From Pirellulaceae bacterium (GTDB lineage Bacteria > Planctomycetota > Planctomycetia > Pirellulales > Pirellulaceae), in contig JAKVBZ010000039.1 of the NCBI GenBank assembly GCA_022448645.1, forward strand, positions 1-47,350: a DNA stretch of 47,350 nucleotides, read 5' to 3'. Both the position numbers and the translations under genes were made by a program. Shown piece after piece: positions 17,052-26,471 of this stretch. The notes under the pieces were generated by a model. The model ran no database searches. It had not been told where the DNA came from and saw only the letters and a program-made list of their open reading frames with translations. The first letter of the stretch is position 1. Every line of letters starts with the position of its first letter.

Positions 17052-18578
17052 ATGTTAAAAGCGATTTTGATCATTTCTATGCTGTGTTTGCGGGTCGTCG
17101 GCGGCCAGGCCGCTGAACATCTACCGTTCAAGCAGGCATTGGATACGATCACGGTCGACGAATTACAACACCACGTCTACACCTTGTCCGATGACTCTTT
17201 CGAAGGCCGCGAAGGAGGTACACAAGGGGGCCGCGCCGCTGGTGTGTATGTAGCAAAAGCGCTTTCCCGAATCCAATGCCGACCTGGCGGCACCAACCAA
17301 TACTTTCAGCCGTTCGGTGCCGGACTGCGCAACGTCCTAGGATTGGTCTCGGGAACCAACCCAGAACTTCGCGACGAAATCGTCCTAGTCGGTGCGCATT
17401 ACGATCATATTGGGTTCGGCAACAAGGCTACCAGCAACGGTCCGACTGGATACATTCACAACGGCGCCGACGACAATGCCAGTGGTGTGGCGGCACTTTT
17501 AGAAGTCGCCCAAGCCCTGCAAGATCTTCCCGACTCTCCCCAGCGAAGCGTGCTGTTTGCGTTTTGGGATGGTGAAGAAAAAGGGTTGTTGGGGTCCAAA
17601 CATTGGGTCGAACATCCAACTCGGCCCCTCGATCGCGTCGTTACCGCCATCAATGTGGACATGATCGGACGACTCAGCGTGGACGGACTGGAGGTTTCCG
17701 GAACTAGAACAGCCGGCAATCTCCGCCAGTGGGTCAGCCGCAGAAACATGGTGACCGATTTGAAAATTTCCTTTCCCTGGAAAACCAACGACTCGAGCGA
17801 CCACTGGCCGTTCTACAGCCGCGGTGTTCCGGTCATCGTATTTCATACGGGCCTGCATGACGACTATCACCGTCCTAGCGACGACGCGCATTTGATCAAT
17901 CTAGACGGCATGCACCAAGTAACCGAACTACTGTTTCGTTGTTTGGTCGACCTAGCAGATGCACCCGCACCGCACGCCTTCCGCCATCGCTCACGACAAG
18001 AAGGCGAACAACAGCGAAAACATTTAGAACGAAAGTTGGCCGACGCGCCACCACGGCTCGGAATCAGCTGGAGCCATCAGGACCAAGTCGGCTCAGGTCT
18101 TCTCATCACACGCGTCGCGTACAACTCAGCGGCTCACCGCGCGGGCCTGCAAATCGGAGACCGCATGTTGCAGTGGAACAGCGAAACCGTCAACACGACC
18201 GAGCAGTTTCAACGACTTGTGCAGATGTCTCCAACAAATTCTGTGGCATCTGTCCAGCGTCCAAATGTCGATCAGCCGATCCATTTAGAGATTCAAATGA
18301 GCGGCCACCCTTTGCGGCTAGGGATTTCCTGGAGAGGGGACATTGGCGAACCTGGTTCGGTGGTACTGGTGAGGGTCGCCGAAGGCTCGCCTGCCGAACA
18401 TTCAGGCTTGAAACCACTCGACAGGGTCTATGAAGTCAACGGCCAGCGATTTTCCAATGGAGAACATTTTGGCGAGCTCGCCAATAACGCACCACTCCCA
18501 GCAACATTACTTGTCGAACGCTGGGGACGCCTTCGAGAATTCACACTTCAGCCGAGTTCTGTACACAAGAACAGGTAA
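17052..18578 (+). CDS. Secreted M28-family zinc peptidase with two PDZ domains
   Basis: A 508-residue protein with a signal peptide (1-21, ending GGQAAE). Residues 35-300 are an M28 aminopeptidase-like domain. Two-zinc ligands are visible: His116 in GAHYDHIG, Asp in GADDNASG (139-141), Glu in DGEEKG (173-178), Asp203 in NVDMIG and His273 in DYHRPSDD. Two PDZ-like modules follow, at about 352-415 (with AGLQIGDRMLQWN) and 424-505 (with SGLKPLDRVYEVNG). The PDZ domains probably select or hold peptide or protein substrates. Periplasmic or extracellular peptide degradation is the likely role. It is convergent with the apbE-like gene and its start codon has only a weak ribosome site. Confidence 0.93.
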   Translation: MLKAILIISMLCLRVVGGQAAEHLPFKQALDTITVDELQHHVYTLSDDSFEGREGGTQGGRAAGVYVAKALSRIQCRPGGTNQYFQPFGAGLRNVLGLVSGTNPELRDEIVLVGAHYDHIGFGNKATSNGPTGYIHNGADDNASGVAALLEVAQALQDLPDSPQRSVLFAFWDGEEKGLLGSKHWVEHPTRPLDRVVTAINVDMIGRLSVDGLEVSGTRTAGNLRQWVSRRNMVTDLKISFPWKTNDSSDHWPFYSRGVPVIVFHTGLHDDYHRPSDDAHLINLDGMHQVTELLFRCLVDLADAPAPHAFRHRSRQEGEQQRKHLERKLADAPPRLGISWSHQDQVGSGLLITRVAYNSAAHRAGLQIGDRMLQWNSETVNTTEQFQRLVQMSPTNSVASVQRPNVDQPIHLEIQMSGHPLRLGISWRGDIGEPGSVVLVRVAEGSPAEHSGLKPLDRVYEVNGQRFSNGEHFGELANNAPLPATLLVERWGRLREFTLQPSSVHKNR

Positions 18579-18757
18579 GTCTGTGTAACTTGGCCATGAT
18601 CGAGGACAACGTCAAACTAGCGCGTTCCTAGTTCCACTCTCCCACCGGCCGTTCCATGATGGATCATTTGAGTCGGCCCATGAGCCTCGCTGTCAGCCAC
18701 CAGTGGCGGTGTGTTTTTTCCTTACTCCCCCAGTGACGGATGCGTAGCATCCAAGAT

Positions 18758-19816
18758 CTATTTGTCTTCGAACCTTGACGTGGCGAGCTGGCCGTACGGC
18801 GTCACAATACGGGCCTCAACGTTCGACATTCCTTCGAGCCATTCCAAAGCTTTGTCCGGTCCCAGCACCACGGCGGCGGACGCTAAGCTGTCGGCCATAA
18901 CGCAGGTGGGTGCGACCACCGTGGCGCTCGTCTGAGTCGTTAACCCCAATCCTGTTCTAGGGTCCACGATATGCGAATAGCGGCGACCTTCTATTTCAAC
19001 GAATTGCCACAAGTCACCAGAAGTGGCCACACCCTGATTGGCCAATGTCAACGTTACTGGCACAGACCGTTTTTCGTCATTCACTTTTATGGCGATTTGC
19101 CATCCTGCTTTGCCCGGTGGTGGATCGGCTAAGGCAAAATCTCCTCCGGCATCCACGCTGGCGCTCGTCCATCCATGTTTCTGTAGGACGGACAATGCTT
19201 CGTCCGCCGCATAACCTTTGGCGATTGCGCCCAAATCGATCTGCATATGAGGCCGTTTGAGTTGAGCGCGTTGTGTGGTTTCGTCTAACAACAAATGCTG
19301 ATAGCCCGTCTGCTTTTTCGCTTCTGCAAGCAGATCCGGCGACGGTAGCTGCTGCCGACGATGGGCTCGCCGCCATAACTTCGTCAGAGGCCCGACGGTG
19401 ATATCAAAGGCGCCTACGGTCTGCTCGGCCAGCGCTTGCCCTTGCACCAGCATGTTCCACAAATCGTGACCAACCGGTTGCGGCCCGGCATGTGGATCCC
19501 TTCTGCAGAACCGATTCAGTTCGCTATCGGAGCGGTAGTTACTTAGCTTCGCATCCAACTCTGCCACGCGCAAGAAAGCCTGGCTCACGGCTTCCTCGAC
19601 GCGTGACTCCACAGGTGCGTACACCACGATCACGAATCGTGTTCCCATGTGGCGTTCGACAAATTGTTGTCTCTGGCACAAATCGACCACTTCGACAGCA
19701 ATCGTGTCGGCAGCACACATGATCGTGACAAAAACAGCCGCCGTGAAAAACAAGACACGTGCACACCAACGGTTATTTAGAATGGAAGACAGATCATCGA
19801 AAGGAAGTACACGCAT
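18758..19816 (-). CDS. apbE: FAD:protein FMN transferase
   Basis: A 352-residue ApbE-family protein that covalently attaches FMN to threonine in target flavoproteins, such as NqrB/NqrC or Rnf subunits. A hydrophobic N-terminal segment (19-42) is a signal peptide or anchor, so it acts in the periplasm. Family motifs: HMGTRFVI (56-63), FDITVGPLTKLWR (137-149), DLGAIAKGYAAD (194-205), VDAGGDFA (221-228) and RRYSHIVDPRTGLG (278-291), which includes magnesium and FAD contacts. Length and motif order fit the family. No flavoprotein target is encoded in this window. Confidence 0.95.
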   Translation of the reverse strand: MRVLPFDDLSSILNNRWCARVLFFTAAVFVTIMCAADTIAVEVVDLCQRQQFVERHMGTRFVIVVYAPVESRVEEAVSQAFLRVAELDAKLSNYRSDSELNRFCRRDPHAGPQPVGHDLWNMLVQGQALAEQTVGAFDITVGPLTKLWRRAHRRQQLPSPDLLAEAKKQTGYQHLLLDETTQRAQLKRPHMQIDLGAIAKGYAADEALSVLQKHGWTSASVDAGGDFALADPPPGKAGWQIAIKVNDEKRSVPVTLTLANQGVATSGDLWQFVEIEGRRYSHIVDPRTGLGLTTQTSATVVAPTCVMADSLASAAVVLGPDKALEWLEGMSNVEARIVTPYGQLATSRFEDK

Positions 19817-20232
19817 CTAATTTCCCGAATCACGAGGAACCAGCAATCCATACCACACGCATAGAGCCTTAGGCATTAACCTGGGGCCTTCCCATACCAT
19901 ATTCCCACGCACACCACCCGAGGCTGGCGCCTACGGCCCATGGTGCTTGGAGCCAACTTAAGCGACATTGGGCCAATACCCACTCGGACGCTCAGTCTTG
20001 AAACCGATTCCAGATGTAAACAGGCCACAACAACCGGCTTGTGATCAATTCGACGAAAGTTCATTCCCACTTTGAAATGGCGTTAGCTTACTGGTATTCT
20101 AACTGATAGAGGTTGACGGCAACAGAGAATCCCATGCTCCTGCAACCGCCTCTCCACAACTCAACGAAATGAAGTGGAATTCTTTCATCCCGAAAAGGAT
20201 CGCTGGACACTCTTCCCGAAAGGTCAAAACGG
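19817..20232. other. Divergent intergenic region
   Basis: This 416-base gap lies between apbE (minus) and the SUMF1-type gene (plus). Apart from the promoter listed at 20072-20100, I see no gene; a 64-codon minus-strand frame at 19876-20070 lacks a ribosome site. Confidence 0.5.
20072..20100 (+). promoter_or_regulatory. Sigma-70-type promoter for the SUMF1/oxidoreductase pair
   Basis: TTGAAA at 20072-20077 and TATTCT at 20095-20100 are separated by 17 bases, close to the sigma-70 consensus. It lies about 130 bases upstream of the ATG at 20233, leaving a long leader. Confidence 0.5.
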
Positions 20233-21372
20233 ATGACAAAAAGCATCTGCATTGTTGTAAATTTAGAAAAGTCCATCGAACCTATCCGCCAAAGCATTTT
20301 GAAATCGCTCCTAGGCTTGGTGCTAGCCATGCCTCTCGGAGTGTCGGCCGAAGATACACCGACTGCTCCTGCAAATGCCCACAAGGCTTTGCCGAACCCT
20401 GCAGCGGAAGCCAGCCATGAAGACGACATGCAGCCGTACGACGAGCCGATTCGGTACAGCAATGCTTCTGTTGAGATGGTTCCCATACCAGGCGGGACTT
20501 TCGTCATGGGCAGTCCGGAAGATGAAGCAGGCCGAGAGTCCGGAGAAGGTCCTCAACACGAAGTCAAAATCGCACCCTTTTGGATGTCAACATACGAGAT
20601 CACCTGGGATGTCTACGAAGTGTGGATGTATGACACGGACATGCGCAGCCGCAAGCTACGGGATATCGCTGCGGACAATTTTGAAACCGCCGCCGAAGAA
20701 TACCAGGTTTCTCAACCAACTCCTCCTTATGTATCCATGGACTTTGGCATGGGACGGCGAGGTTATCCGGCCATTTGTATGACCCAGTTCGCTGCCCGTA
20801 TATTTTGCAAATGGCTGACAGAGAAAACCGGCCGTTACTACCGTCTTCCAACTGAAGCCGAATGGGAATACGCTTGTCGCGCCGGCACCACCACGCCTTA
20901 CTACTTTGGCGATGACCCCAACGATTTGGACGACTACGCGTGGTATTTCGACAACAGTGATGAAGCCTACCAAAAAGTTGGCACCAAAAAGCCAAACCCC
21001 TGGGGGCTCTTCGACATGCACGGGAACGTGTCAGAATGGGTTCTCGACCAATACGACGAAGAATTCTACAGTCGCTCCGCGGAGGATCAGTGCGAAAACC
21101 CGTTAGCTTTGCCTCTCAAAGAGTTTCCACGTGTCGTGCGTGGTGGGTCATGGGATGACGATCCTGAGATGCTGCGAAGCGCAACTCGCATTCCATCCAC
21201 GAAGGACTGGAAACGCCAAGACCCACAACTCCCTAAAAGCATTTGGTACCACACCGATGCGGATTTCGTCGGCTTTCGTATCATACGCCCCCTGGCCAAA
21301 CCGACCGAAGAAGAAAAACAGGACAAGTGGGATGTGAGTTTACCAACTTTCGACCGCAAGGCTGAGCGTTGA
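20233..21372 (+). CDS. SUMF1/FGE-type protein without the active-site cysteines
   Basis: A 379-residue exported protein. A hydrophobic segment at about 23-40, ending GVSAED, acts as signal peptide. Residues 80-350 are a formylglycine-generating-enzyme sulfatase domain: MVPIPGGTFVMGS, YRLPTEAEWEYACRAG, NPWGLFDMHGNVSEWVLD, VVRGGSWDD and FVGFRIIRPL. True FGE needs a cysteine pair in the segment after RGGSW; here that segment reads RSATRIP and has none. So it is unlikely to make formylglycine. Many planctomycete SUMF1 proteins are of this kind and may bind ligand or act on other substrates. It is followed 11 bases later by a TAT oxidoreductase gene in an apparent operon. Confidence 0.9.
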   Translation: MTKSICIVVNLEKSIEPIRQSILKSLLGLVLAMPLGVSAEDTPTAPANAHKALPNPAAEASHEDDMQPYDEPIRYSNASVEMVPIPGGTFVMGSPEDEAGRESGEGPQHEVKIAPFWMSTYEITWDVYEVWMYDTDMRSRKLRDIAADNFETAAEEYQVSQPTPPYVSMDFGMGRRGYPAICMTQFAARIFCKWLTEKTGRYYRLPTEAEWEYACRAGTTTPYYFGDDPNDLDDYAWYFDNSDEAYQKVGTKKPNPWGLFDMHGNVSEWVLDQYDEEFYSRSAEDQCENPLALPLKEFPRVVRGGSWDDDPEMLRSATRIPSTKDWKRQDPQLPKSIWYHTDADFVGFRIIRPLAKPTEEEKQDKWDVSLPTFDRKAER

Positions 21373-21383
21373 GGTGCAATGTG

Positions 21384-22754
21384 ATGAAACCTATCAAAAA
21401 CCATGAACCGCTCCGTGTCGACGACAGACCTTCTCGACGCGACTTCATCAAAAATTCATCCATGATCATGGCTGGGAGTGCCGTGACGGGCAGCTTAGCG
21501 GCACCCAACCGTGTGCACGCCGGCGCCGGCGACACTCTACGACTCGGCTTGATCGGCTGCGGTCAACGGGGAACCTCAGCCACCGTTCACGCTTTGAACG
21601 AGTGCAACAGTCTTGGCATTCGCGTCTCCTTAGTCGCCATGGCTGACATTTTTGCTGACCGTATCCACGCAAGTCTACGAGGCGTCAAAGGAGGTATCAT
21701 GAAGAACAGTGATACCTCACCTTGCGGAACGGTGGACGTGCCCGCAGAGTGTCAGTTCGCTGGTTTTGACGGTTACCAGCGCCTCCTCGACATGGACTTG
21801 GACCTCGTTGTTTTAGCCAGTCCGCCGGCTTTCCGACCCGAATATTTCAAAGCAGCCGTGGCGGCCGGCGTTCATGTTTTCTTAGAAAAACCAGTGGCCG
21901 TCGATCCTGTCGGCACTCGCAGCGTGCTGGCGACGGGTGAACAGGCTCGACAACAAGGCTTATCTGTAGCGGTCGGGTTACCAAAACGACACGAAGCTCG
22001 TTATCTCGCTGCAGTCGAACGATTACACGCTGGTGACATCGGCGACATCCTGTTTGCACGAGCCTATTGGAATGGCACAGGTCGCCGAATTGGCGATCGA
22101 TCTTCGAAGCAATCAGAAATGGAATTTCAGTTACGCAACTGGCAATACTTCCACTGGCTATCCGGTGATTTCATTGTCGAACAGCACGTACAGAATCTCG
22201 ACGTGGTCAATTGGATCAAGGACAAGCATCCCGTATCCTGTCAAGGTCAGGGAGGTCGTCACGGGAACACCGGCATGCAAGGCGGGGACATTTTTGATCA
22301 TCACATGGTGGAATATACGTATGGGGACGGATCGACGTTATTGAGCCAATGTCGCCACATACCTGGCTGTTGGCCCAGCGTGTCCGAACACGCGCACGGC
22401 ACACAAGGAACCGCTAACCTGGCAAGTGCCGCCATTTACGACAGAACTGGCGAACGGCTATGGAAGTTTGGCCCGGGCGGTGGACGGGGACACCAACAAC
22501 AAATGCGAGCATTCCTCCAATCCATCATGGGTGGAGATTACCTGCATGAGGTTTCACAAGGAGCTCTCAGTACGCTCACTGCGATCATGGGGCGAATGGC
22601 CACCTATTCTGGATGCATGATTCGTTGGGATGACGTCCTTCACTCCGATTTAAACCTATTTCCGACATCGCTTACCCTCGACACCACTCCACCGATTTCC
22701 CCCAACGAAAAGGGCGTTTATCCGACAGCGACACCTGGAGTCACCATCGTATAG
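21384..22754 (+). CDS. TAT-exported Gfo/Idh/MocA-family oxidoreductase
   Basis: The ATG at 21384, with GAGGTG seven bases upstream, gives 456 residues; a TTG at 21369 is less likely. The leader SRRDFIKNSSMIMAGSAV is a twin-arginine signal, so the protein is exported already folded with its cofactor. The Rossmann domain shows LGLIGCGQRGT (GxGxxG) near residue 52 and the family signature LEKPVAVDP. Downstream, QHVQNLDVVNW places the catalytic His. This group oxidises or reduces sugars or cyclitols with NAD(P). It is operonic with the SUMF1-type gene. Confidence 0.93.
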   Translation: MKPIKNHEPLRVDDRPSRRDFIKNSSMIMAGSAVTGSLAAPNRVHAGAGDTLRLGLIGCGQRGTSATVHALNECNSLGIRVSLVAMADIFADRIHASLRGVKGGIMKNSDTSPCGTVDVPAECQFAGFDGYQRLLDMDLDLVVLASPPAFRPEYFKAAVAAGVHVFLEKPVAVDPVGTRSVLATGEQARQQGLSVAVGLPKRHEARYLAAVERLHAGDIGDILFARAYWNGTGRRIGDRSSKQSEMEFQLRNWQYFHWLSGDFIVEQHVQNLDVVNWIKDKHPVSCQGQGGRHGNTGMQGGDIFDHHMVEYTYGDGSTLLSQCRHIPGCWPSVSEHAHGTQGTANLASAAIYDRTGERLWKFGPGGGRGHQQQMRAFLQSIMGGDYLHEVSQGALSTLTAIMGRMATYSGCMIRWDDVLHSDLNLFPTSLTLDTTPPISPNEKGVYPTATPGVTIV

Positions 22755-22812
22755 CAACGTCACGGGGACCGCTGGCTCCATTCGATCATTGTCGGGAAGC
22801 GTGGGAGAACGT

Positions 22813-24456
22813 GTGGAAGCTTCCAATTTAAATAGGCGCTCTATTTCATGGCTAGAAGTTGTCGCCATATGTAGTCTATTCGCGCTTTACGCCGGTTCGC
22901 CTCCTCCCGACGTCAATGAAGCTCACTACCTGAGCAAAGCCAAACACTTCTGGAACCCAGATTGGTGCTCTGGAGACCTTTTTCTGAACTCATCGAACGC
23001 GCACCTGGCGTTTTGCTGGACCTTCGGTTGGCTCACACACTGGGTATCACTTCCGACAGCAGCCTGGCTGGGTCGCATCGCATTCTGGGTTGCACTTGCG
23101 GTGGGTTGGCGAAGGCTCAGCTACTCGATGGTCCCTCGTACTGGTGTTGCCGTGTTCACAGCCGCCATCTGGCTGCTGGGCCTTCACTACTGTCACATGA
23201 TGGGAGAATGGGTCGTGGGAACCCTTGAAGGCAAAAGCATTGCTTACGTGTTTGTTCTTTTTGGCCTGTCAGCTTTGGTGCGAAACCGTTGGAATACCAC
23301 CTGGATGTGTTTTGGCGCGGCCGCGATGTTTCACGTGTTGGTAGGAGGTTGGTGTGTCGTCGCGGCAGCCCTAACGTGGATCTTTCAGCCTCACGACCGT
23401 GCGTCTCTCAAGTCCATGATTCCGGGACTTTTTGCTGGCTTTGTCTTGTCCCTTCCAGGGTTATTTCCTGCGTTGCAGCTCTCACACGGCGTACCTGAAG
23501 AAGTAGTCCGACAGGCCGAAGTGATCTATGTCTTCCGTCGTCTGCCCCATCACTTGGTGATCCATTCAAGGAACTGGCTATTCATCGCTCGTTTCGTACT
23601 GTTGGTGATATGCTGGGCCGCGCTGCTCGGACCCACCAAATATCTGCCAGCAATGAAGCGTCTGAATTTCTTCATCACTGGCGCCTTGCTCATCGCCCTC
23701 ATGGGACTGGCTGTTGAAATCACAACGCTTGGACAGCCGGAACAAGCTGCACACTGGTTGCGATTTTACTGGTTCCGCCTGACGGACGCGGTCGTACCCG
23801 CGGGAGTAGCATTAGCATGGGCCGTCTGGCTGGCCAACATCTCCTCCGGCAAAACAGCTAAACGGTTGAGCTACATTGTCGTAGGGGCAGCCACCTGTGG
23901 ACTGATTGCATCTTGGCCTACGTACTGGTCGACACAACTACCGCGTGCCAGCCTGCATCAATGGGGCAACGGAGGGCACCATCACTGGGCAGCTGTAGAT
24001 CGTCATGCCGAATGGATTCGATTGTGCCGTTGGGTTCACAGCAACACGCCAGAGGATGCACACTTCCTCACTCCACATAACCAACAAACGTTCAAATGGT
24101 ACGCCGAACGTGCTGAAGCTGCGACTTGGAAAGACATCCCACAAGACGCCAAAAGTACCGTCGCCTGGTGGAATCGCATCATCGACATTTACGGCAGCCA
24201 GGTTTCTTCCACGATGGATACGGGCCCCGGGTTAAAATGGATGTCACTGACCGACATGTCGGCCCAACGGTTAATCTCGCTGGCTCACAAGTATCAGTGT
24301 CAGTATATTGTGTTTGACTGTCACACTCGGCTACCGGAACTTCCTTCCAAGTTCATGGTCTATCCGGAAAAAGATCCACTCCAAGCACAAGCATCCTTCC
24401 GAATTTACGCCATCCCGAGTCCTGCGACGGAGTCAAGTTCCGATGCTGAATCTTGA
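22813..24456 (+). CDS. Polytopic membrane protein, GT-C-like (DUF6798-like)
   Basis: Start chosen at GTG 22813 with GGGAG five bases upstream, giving 547 residues; TTG 22789 is an alternative. About ten hydrophobic segments run from residue 15 to 390, with SPPPDVNEAHYLSKAKHF early on the outer side, a place where GT-C transferases carry an acidic motif. The C-terminal 150 residues are soluble, with DAHFLTPHNQQTFKWYAER and WKDIPQDA, which recall the planctomycete DUF6798 region as I remember it. Possible role: glycosyl transfer from a lipid carrier, but this is inference. The following Nudix gene starts inside its last codons. Confidence 0.7.
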   Translation: MEASNLNRRSISWLEVVAICSLFALYAGSPPPDVNEAHYLSKAKHFWNPDWCSGDLFLNSSNAHLAFCWTFGWLTHWVSLPTAAWLGRIAFWVALAVGWRRLSYSMVPRTGVAVFTAAIWLLGLHYCHMMGEWVVGTLEGKSIAYVFVLFGLSALVRNRWNTTWMCFGAAAMFHVLVGGWCVVAAALTWIFQPHDRASLKSMIPGLFAGFVLSLPGLFPALQLSHGVPEEVVRQAEVIYVFRRLPHHLVIHSRNWLFIARFVLLVICWAALLGPTKYLPAMKRLNFFITGALLIALMGLAVEITTLGQPEQAAHWLRFYWFRLTDAVVPAGVALAWAVWLANISSGKTAKRLSYIVVGAATCGLIASWPTYWSTQLPRASLHQWGNGGHHHWAAVDRHAEWIRLCRWVHSNTPEDAHFLTPHNQQTFKWYAERAEAATWKDIPQDAKSTVAWWNRIIDIYGSQVSSTMDTGPGLKWMSLTDMSAQRLISLAHKYQCQYIVFDCHTRLPELPSKFMVYPEKDPLQAQASFRIYAIPSPATESSSDAES

Positions 24457-25141
24457 ACCGCCCCATTTCACACAGGCACTCGCTCAACGGCTGGACGATG
24501 ATTTACAATCTTATTCCCGTGGCCTGTCTCTATCGAACGCGTCAGCCGGCGAATGCTCTGTGTTCGTACAGCCGTCCCAACGTTTCTCGACAGAATTGAG
24601 CTATGGCCGCCACACTGGTCCACCAGCACATGACTCTCGCCGGGCTGCCGTGATCACTTTGTTATATTGGCAACACGACGAATGGTTCATCCCCCTTACT
24701 TTGCGGCCCACGCACCTGCAGGATCACGGCGGTCAAGTCAGCTTGCCAGGAGGCGCTTTAGAATCAGAAGAAACTCGACAAGAAGCCGCCTGCCGGGAAC
24801 TGCAAGAAGAGTTGGGAATTGGAGCGAACAGCATCCAATTACTGGGATGGTTGCCGTCCGTGTACGTGTTTGCCAGTAATTTCCTTGTCTCACCGCTGGT
24901 CGCTACTTGCAACGAAAGACCGGCGATACAAGCAAACCCAGCAGAAGTGGCCCAGGTTTTAGAGCTCCCCCTCACACACCTCGCAAACCCATCCAAGTAC
25001 GAGATTCGACAAATTCGTCGGTCAGGCATTCGGTTTCGAGCGCGCGGTATCTGCTTTGGCGAGCAATTCATCTGGGGAGCGACCGCAACGATCCTGGGCA
25101 GTTTGCTGGAGCGCATCACAAAGGACATTGAGGACGTTTAG
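24443..25141 (+). CDS. Nudix hydrolase, CoA pyrophosphatase (NudL) type
   Basis: Start at ATG 24443, with GGAG upstream, gives 232 residues and overlaps the membrane-protein gene by 14 bases, so translation is probably coupled. The Nudix box is intact at about residues 108-130: GGALESEETRQEAACRELQ, then EELGI, with the metal-binding REL..EE core. LTLRPTHLQDHGGQVSLPGG just before it fits the CoA-pyrophosphatase subgroup (COG0494/NudL), which cleaves CoA to 4'-phosphopantetheine and 3',5'-ADP. Substrate is inferred from this motif only. Confidence 0.9.
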   Translation: MLNLEPPHFTQALAQRLDDDLQSYSRGLSLSNASAGECSVFVQPSQRFSTELSYGRHTGPPAHDSRRAAVITLLYWQHDEWFIPLTLRPTHLQDHGGQVSLPGGALESEETRQEAACRELQEELGIGANSIQLLGWLPSVYVFASNFLVSPLVATCNERPAIQANPAEVAQVLELPLTHLANPSKYEIRQIRRSGIRFRARGICFGEQFIWGATATILGSLLERITKDIEDV

Positions 25142-25463
25142 AATGGAGAAAAACACCGTACGAAGAACGCTCGCGAAAATGGCTGCGCCGATGGCACAAA
25201 AAAGCTGTATTGGAAATATCGGCTCTTACGCACCGGCTTCGATCGACTTAGCGAGTTGCACGACCCCACACCTGACAACTGATTCCATGAAGGCCAGCGT
25301 CGATCAGAAAACGCGAACCTTTTTCTATGATTTGCGTCAGCTAATTCAGATTGTTTCCGAAACCTGCTCCCATTGGTCAATGCCGGCCTAGCTGTCATAA
25401 TTCTGGTTACTGCCAGAAGGCACAACGACGCACAACGCCAGCACACAAGGAACGAGACTCATC
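25142..25463. other. Intergenic region upstream of argC
   Basis: A 322-base gap. An 82-codon frame from ATG 25143 to 25391 has no ribosome site, and all three plus frames are locally open, so I do not call a gene. A possible argC promoter is listed separately. Confidence 0.5.
25373..25401 (+). promoter_or_regulatory. Possible sigma-70 promoter for argCJ
   Basis: TTGGTC at 25373-25378 and CATAAT at 25396-25401 are 17 bases apart, about 60 bases before the argC start. The -35 box is only partly consensus. No arginine-repressor box is evident. Confidence 0.35.
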
Positions 25464-26471
25464 ATGACAACCGTTGGCATTTTAGGAGCAACAGGTTATA
25501 CGGCATTAGAGTTACTAAAGCTGTTGCTTCGACACGATCACGTCCATGTGACAGCCTTAACCAGTCGTCAGGAGGGAAATCCACACGTCGGATCGGTACA
25601 CCCACAGTTGGCCGGACGTCTCGATTTGACGTTGGAGAATCTCGAACCCGAATCGGTTGCCGCCCGATCCGAGCTAGTCTTTAGTTGCTTGCCTCACGGT
25701 GTTTCTGCATCGGTAATTCCACGCCTTTTGGATGCCGGTACACGCGTCATCGATTTCGGTGCTGACTATCGCCTGAACGATCCCATCACCTACGAACAAT
25801 GGTACGGGCAGCGGCATCCTGATGCGGATCGTATGAGCAACGTGGTTTACGGACTGCCAGAGCTATTCGCCGAGCAAATTGTCGCGTCACCATTGGTAGC
25901 CAATCCAGGTTGTTATCCATCCTCCGCCATCCTGGCCCTGGCCCCACTATTGGCAGCGGGACTAATCGAATCAAAAGACCTAATCATTGATTCGAAAAGC
26001 GGGGTCAGCGGAGCGGGAAGAACGCCCAAATTGACAACTCACTATCCCGAATGCAATGAGAGCATCTCAGCCTATAACGTGGGGCGACACCGCCACACAC
26101 CAGAAATCGAACAAGTATTGTCCTCGGTTGCCGGGTGCGATGTGGAAGTGATCTTTACTCCACATTTGGTTCCTATGGACCGTGGTATCCTGACAACCGC
26201 CTATGCGCGTCCCGTAGGATCCCTCACGGAAAATCAGATGCTGGATGCCATGCGTGACTTCTATGCAAATCGGCCCTTTATCCGCGTTGTAGAACACTTA
26301 CCCGGAACCAAAGACTCCAGGGACACCAACTTCTGCGACATGACGGCCCGAGTGGTAAATGGCCGGGCCATGACCATCAGCTGCCTCGACAACTTGATCA
26401 AGGGAGCCTCGGGGGTGGCCGTGCAGAACATGAACTTGATGTTTGGATTTGAGGAGACGATGGGCTTATGA
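25464..26471 (+). CDS. argC: N-acetyl-gamma-glutamyl-phosphate reductase
   Basis: A 335-residue cytosolic enzyme that reduces N-acetylglutamyl phosphate to the semialdehyde with NADPH, the third step of arginine biosynthesis. The Rossmann motif [17 protein letters not shown] is at residues 5-21, and the catalytic cysteine is in ANPGCYPSS near residue 150. A C-terminal [15 protein letters not shown] is typical of the family. Its last four bases overlap argJ (ATGA), indicating translational coupling. Confidence 0.97.
   Translation: MTTVGILGATGYTALELLKLLLRHDHVHVTALTSRQEGNPHVGSVHPQLAGRLDLTLENLEPESVAARSELVFSCLPHGVSASVIPRLLDAGTRVIDFGADYRLNDPITYEQWYGQRHPDADRMSNVVYGLPELFAEQIVASPLVANPGCYPSSAILALAPLLAAGLIESKDLIIDSKSGVSGAGRTPKLTTHYPECNESISAYNVGRHRHTPEIEQVLSSVAGCDVEVIFTPHLVPMDRGILTTAYARPVGSLTENQMLDAMRDFYANRPFIRVVEHLPGTKDSRDTNFCDMTARVVNGRAMTISCLDNLIKGASGVAVQNMNLMFGFEETMGL

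Noticed and set aside
18694..18720. Hairpin GCCACCAGTGGC followed by a T-run after the M28 gene
   Set aside because: The stem is only four base pairs with a tight loop and the T-run is six bases further; too weak to call a terminator.
25143..25391. 82-codon plus-strand frame before argC
   Set aside because: All three plus frames in this stretch look equally protein-like, which shows that the impression carries no weight; no ribosome site.
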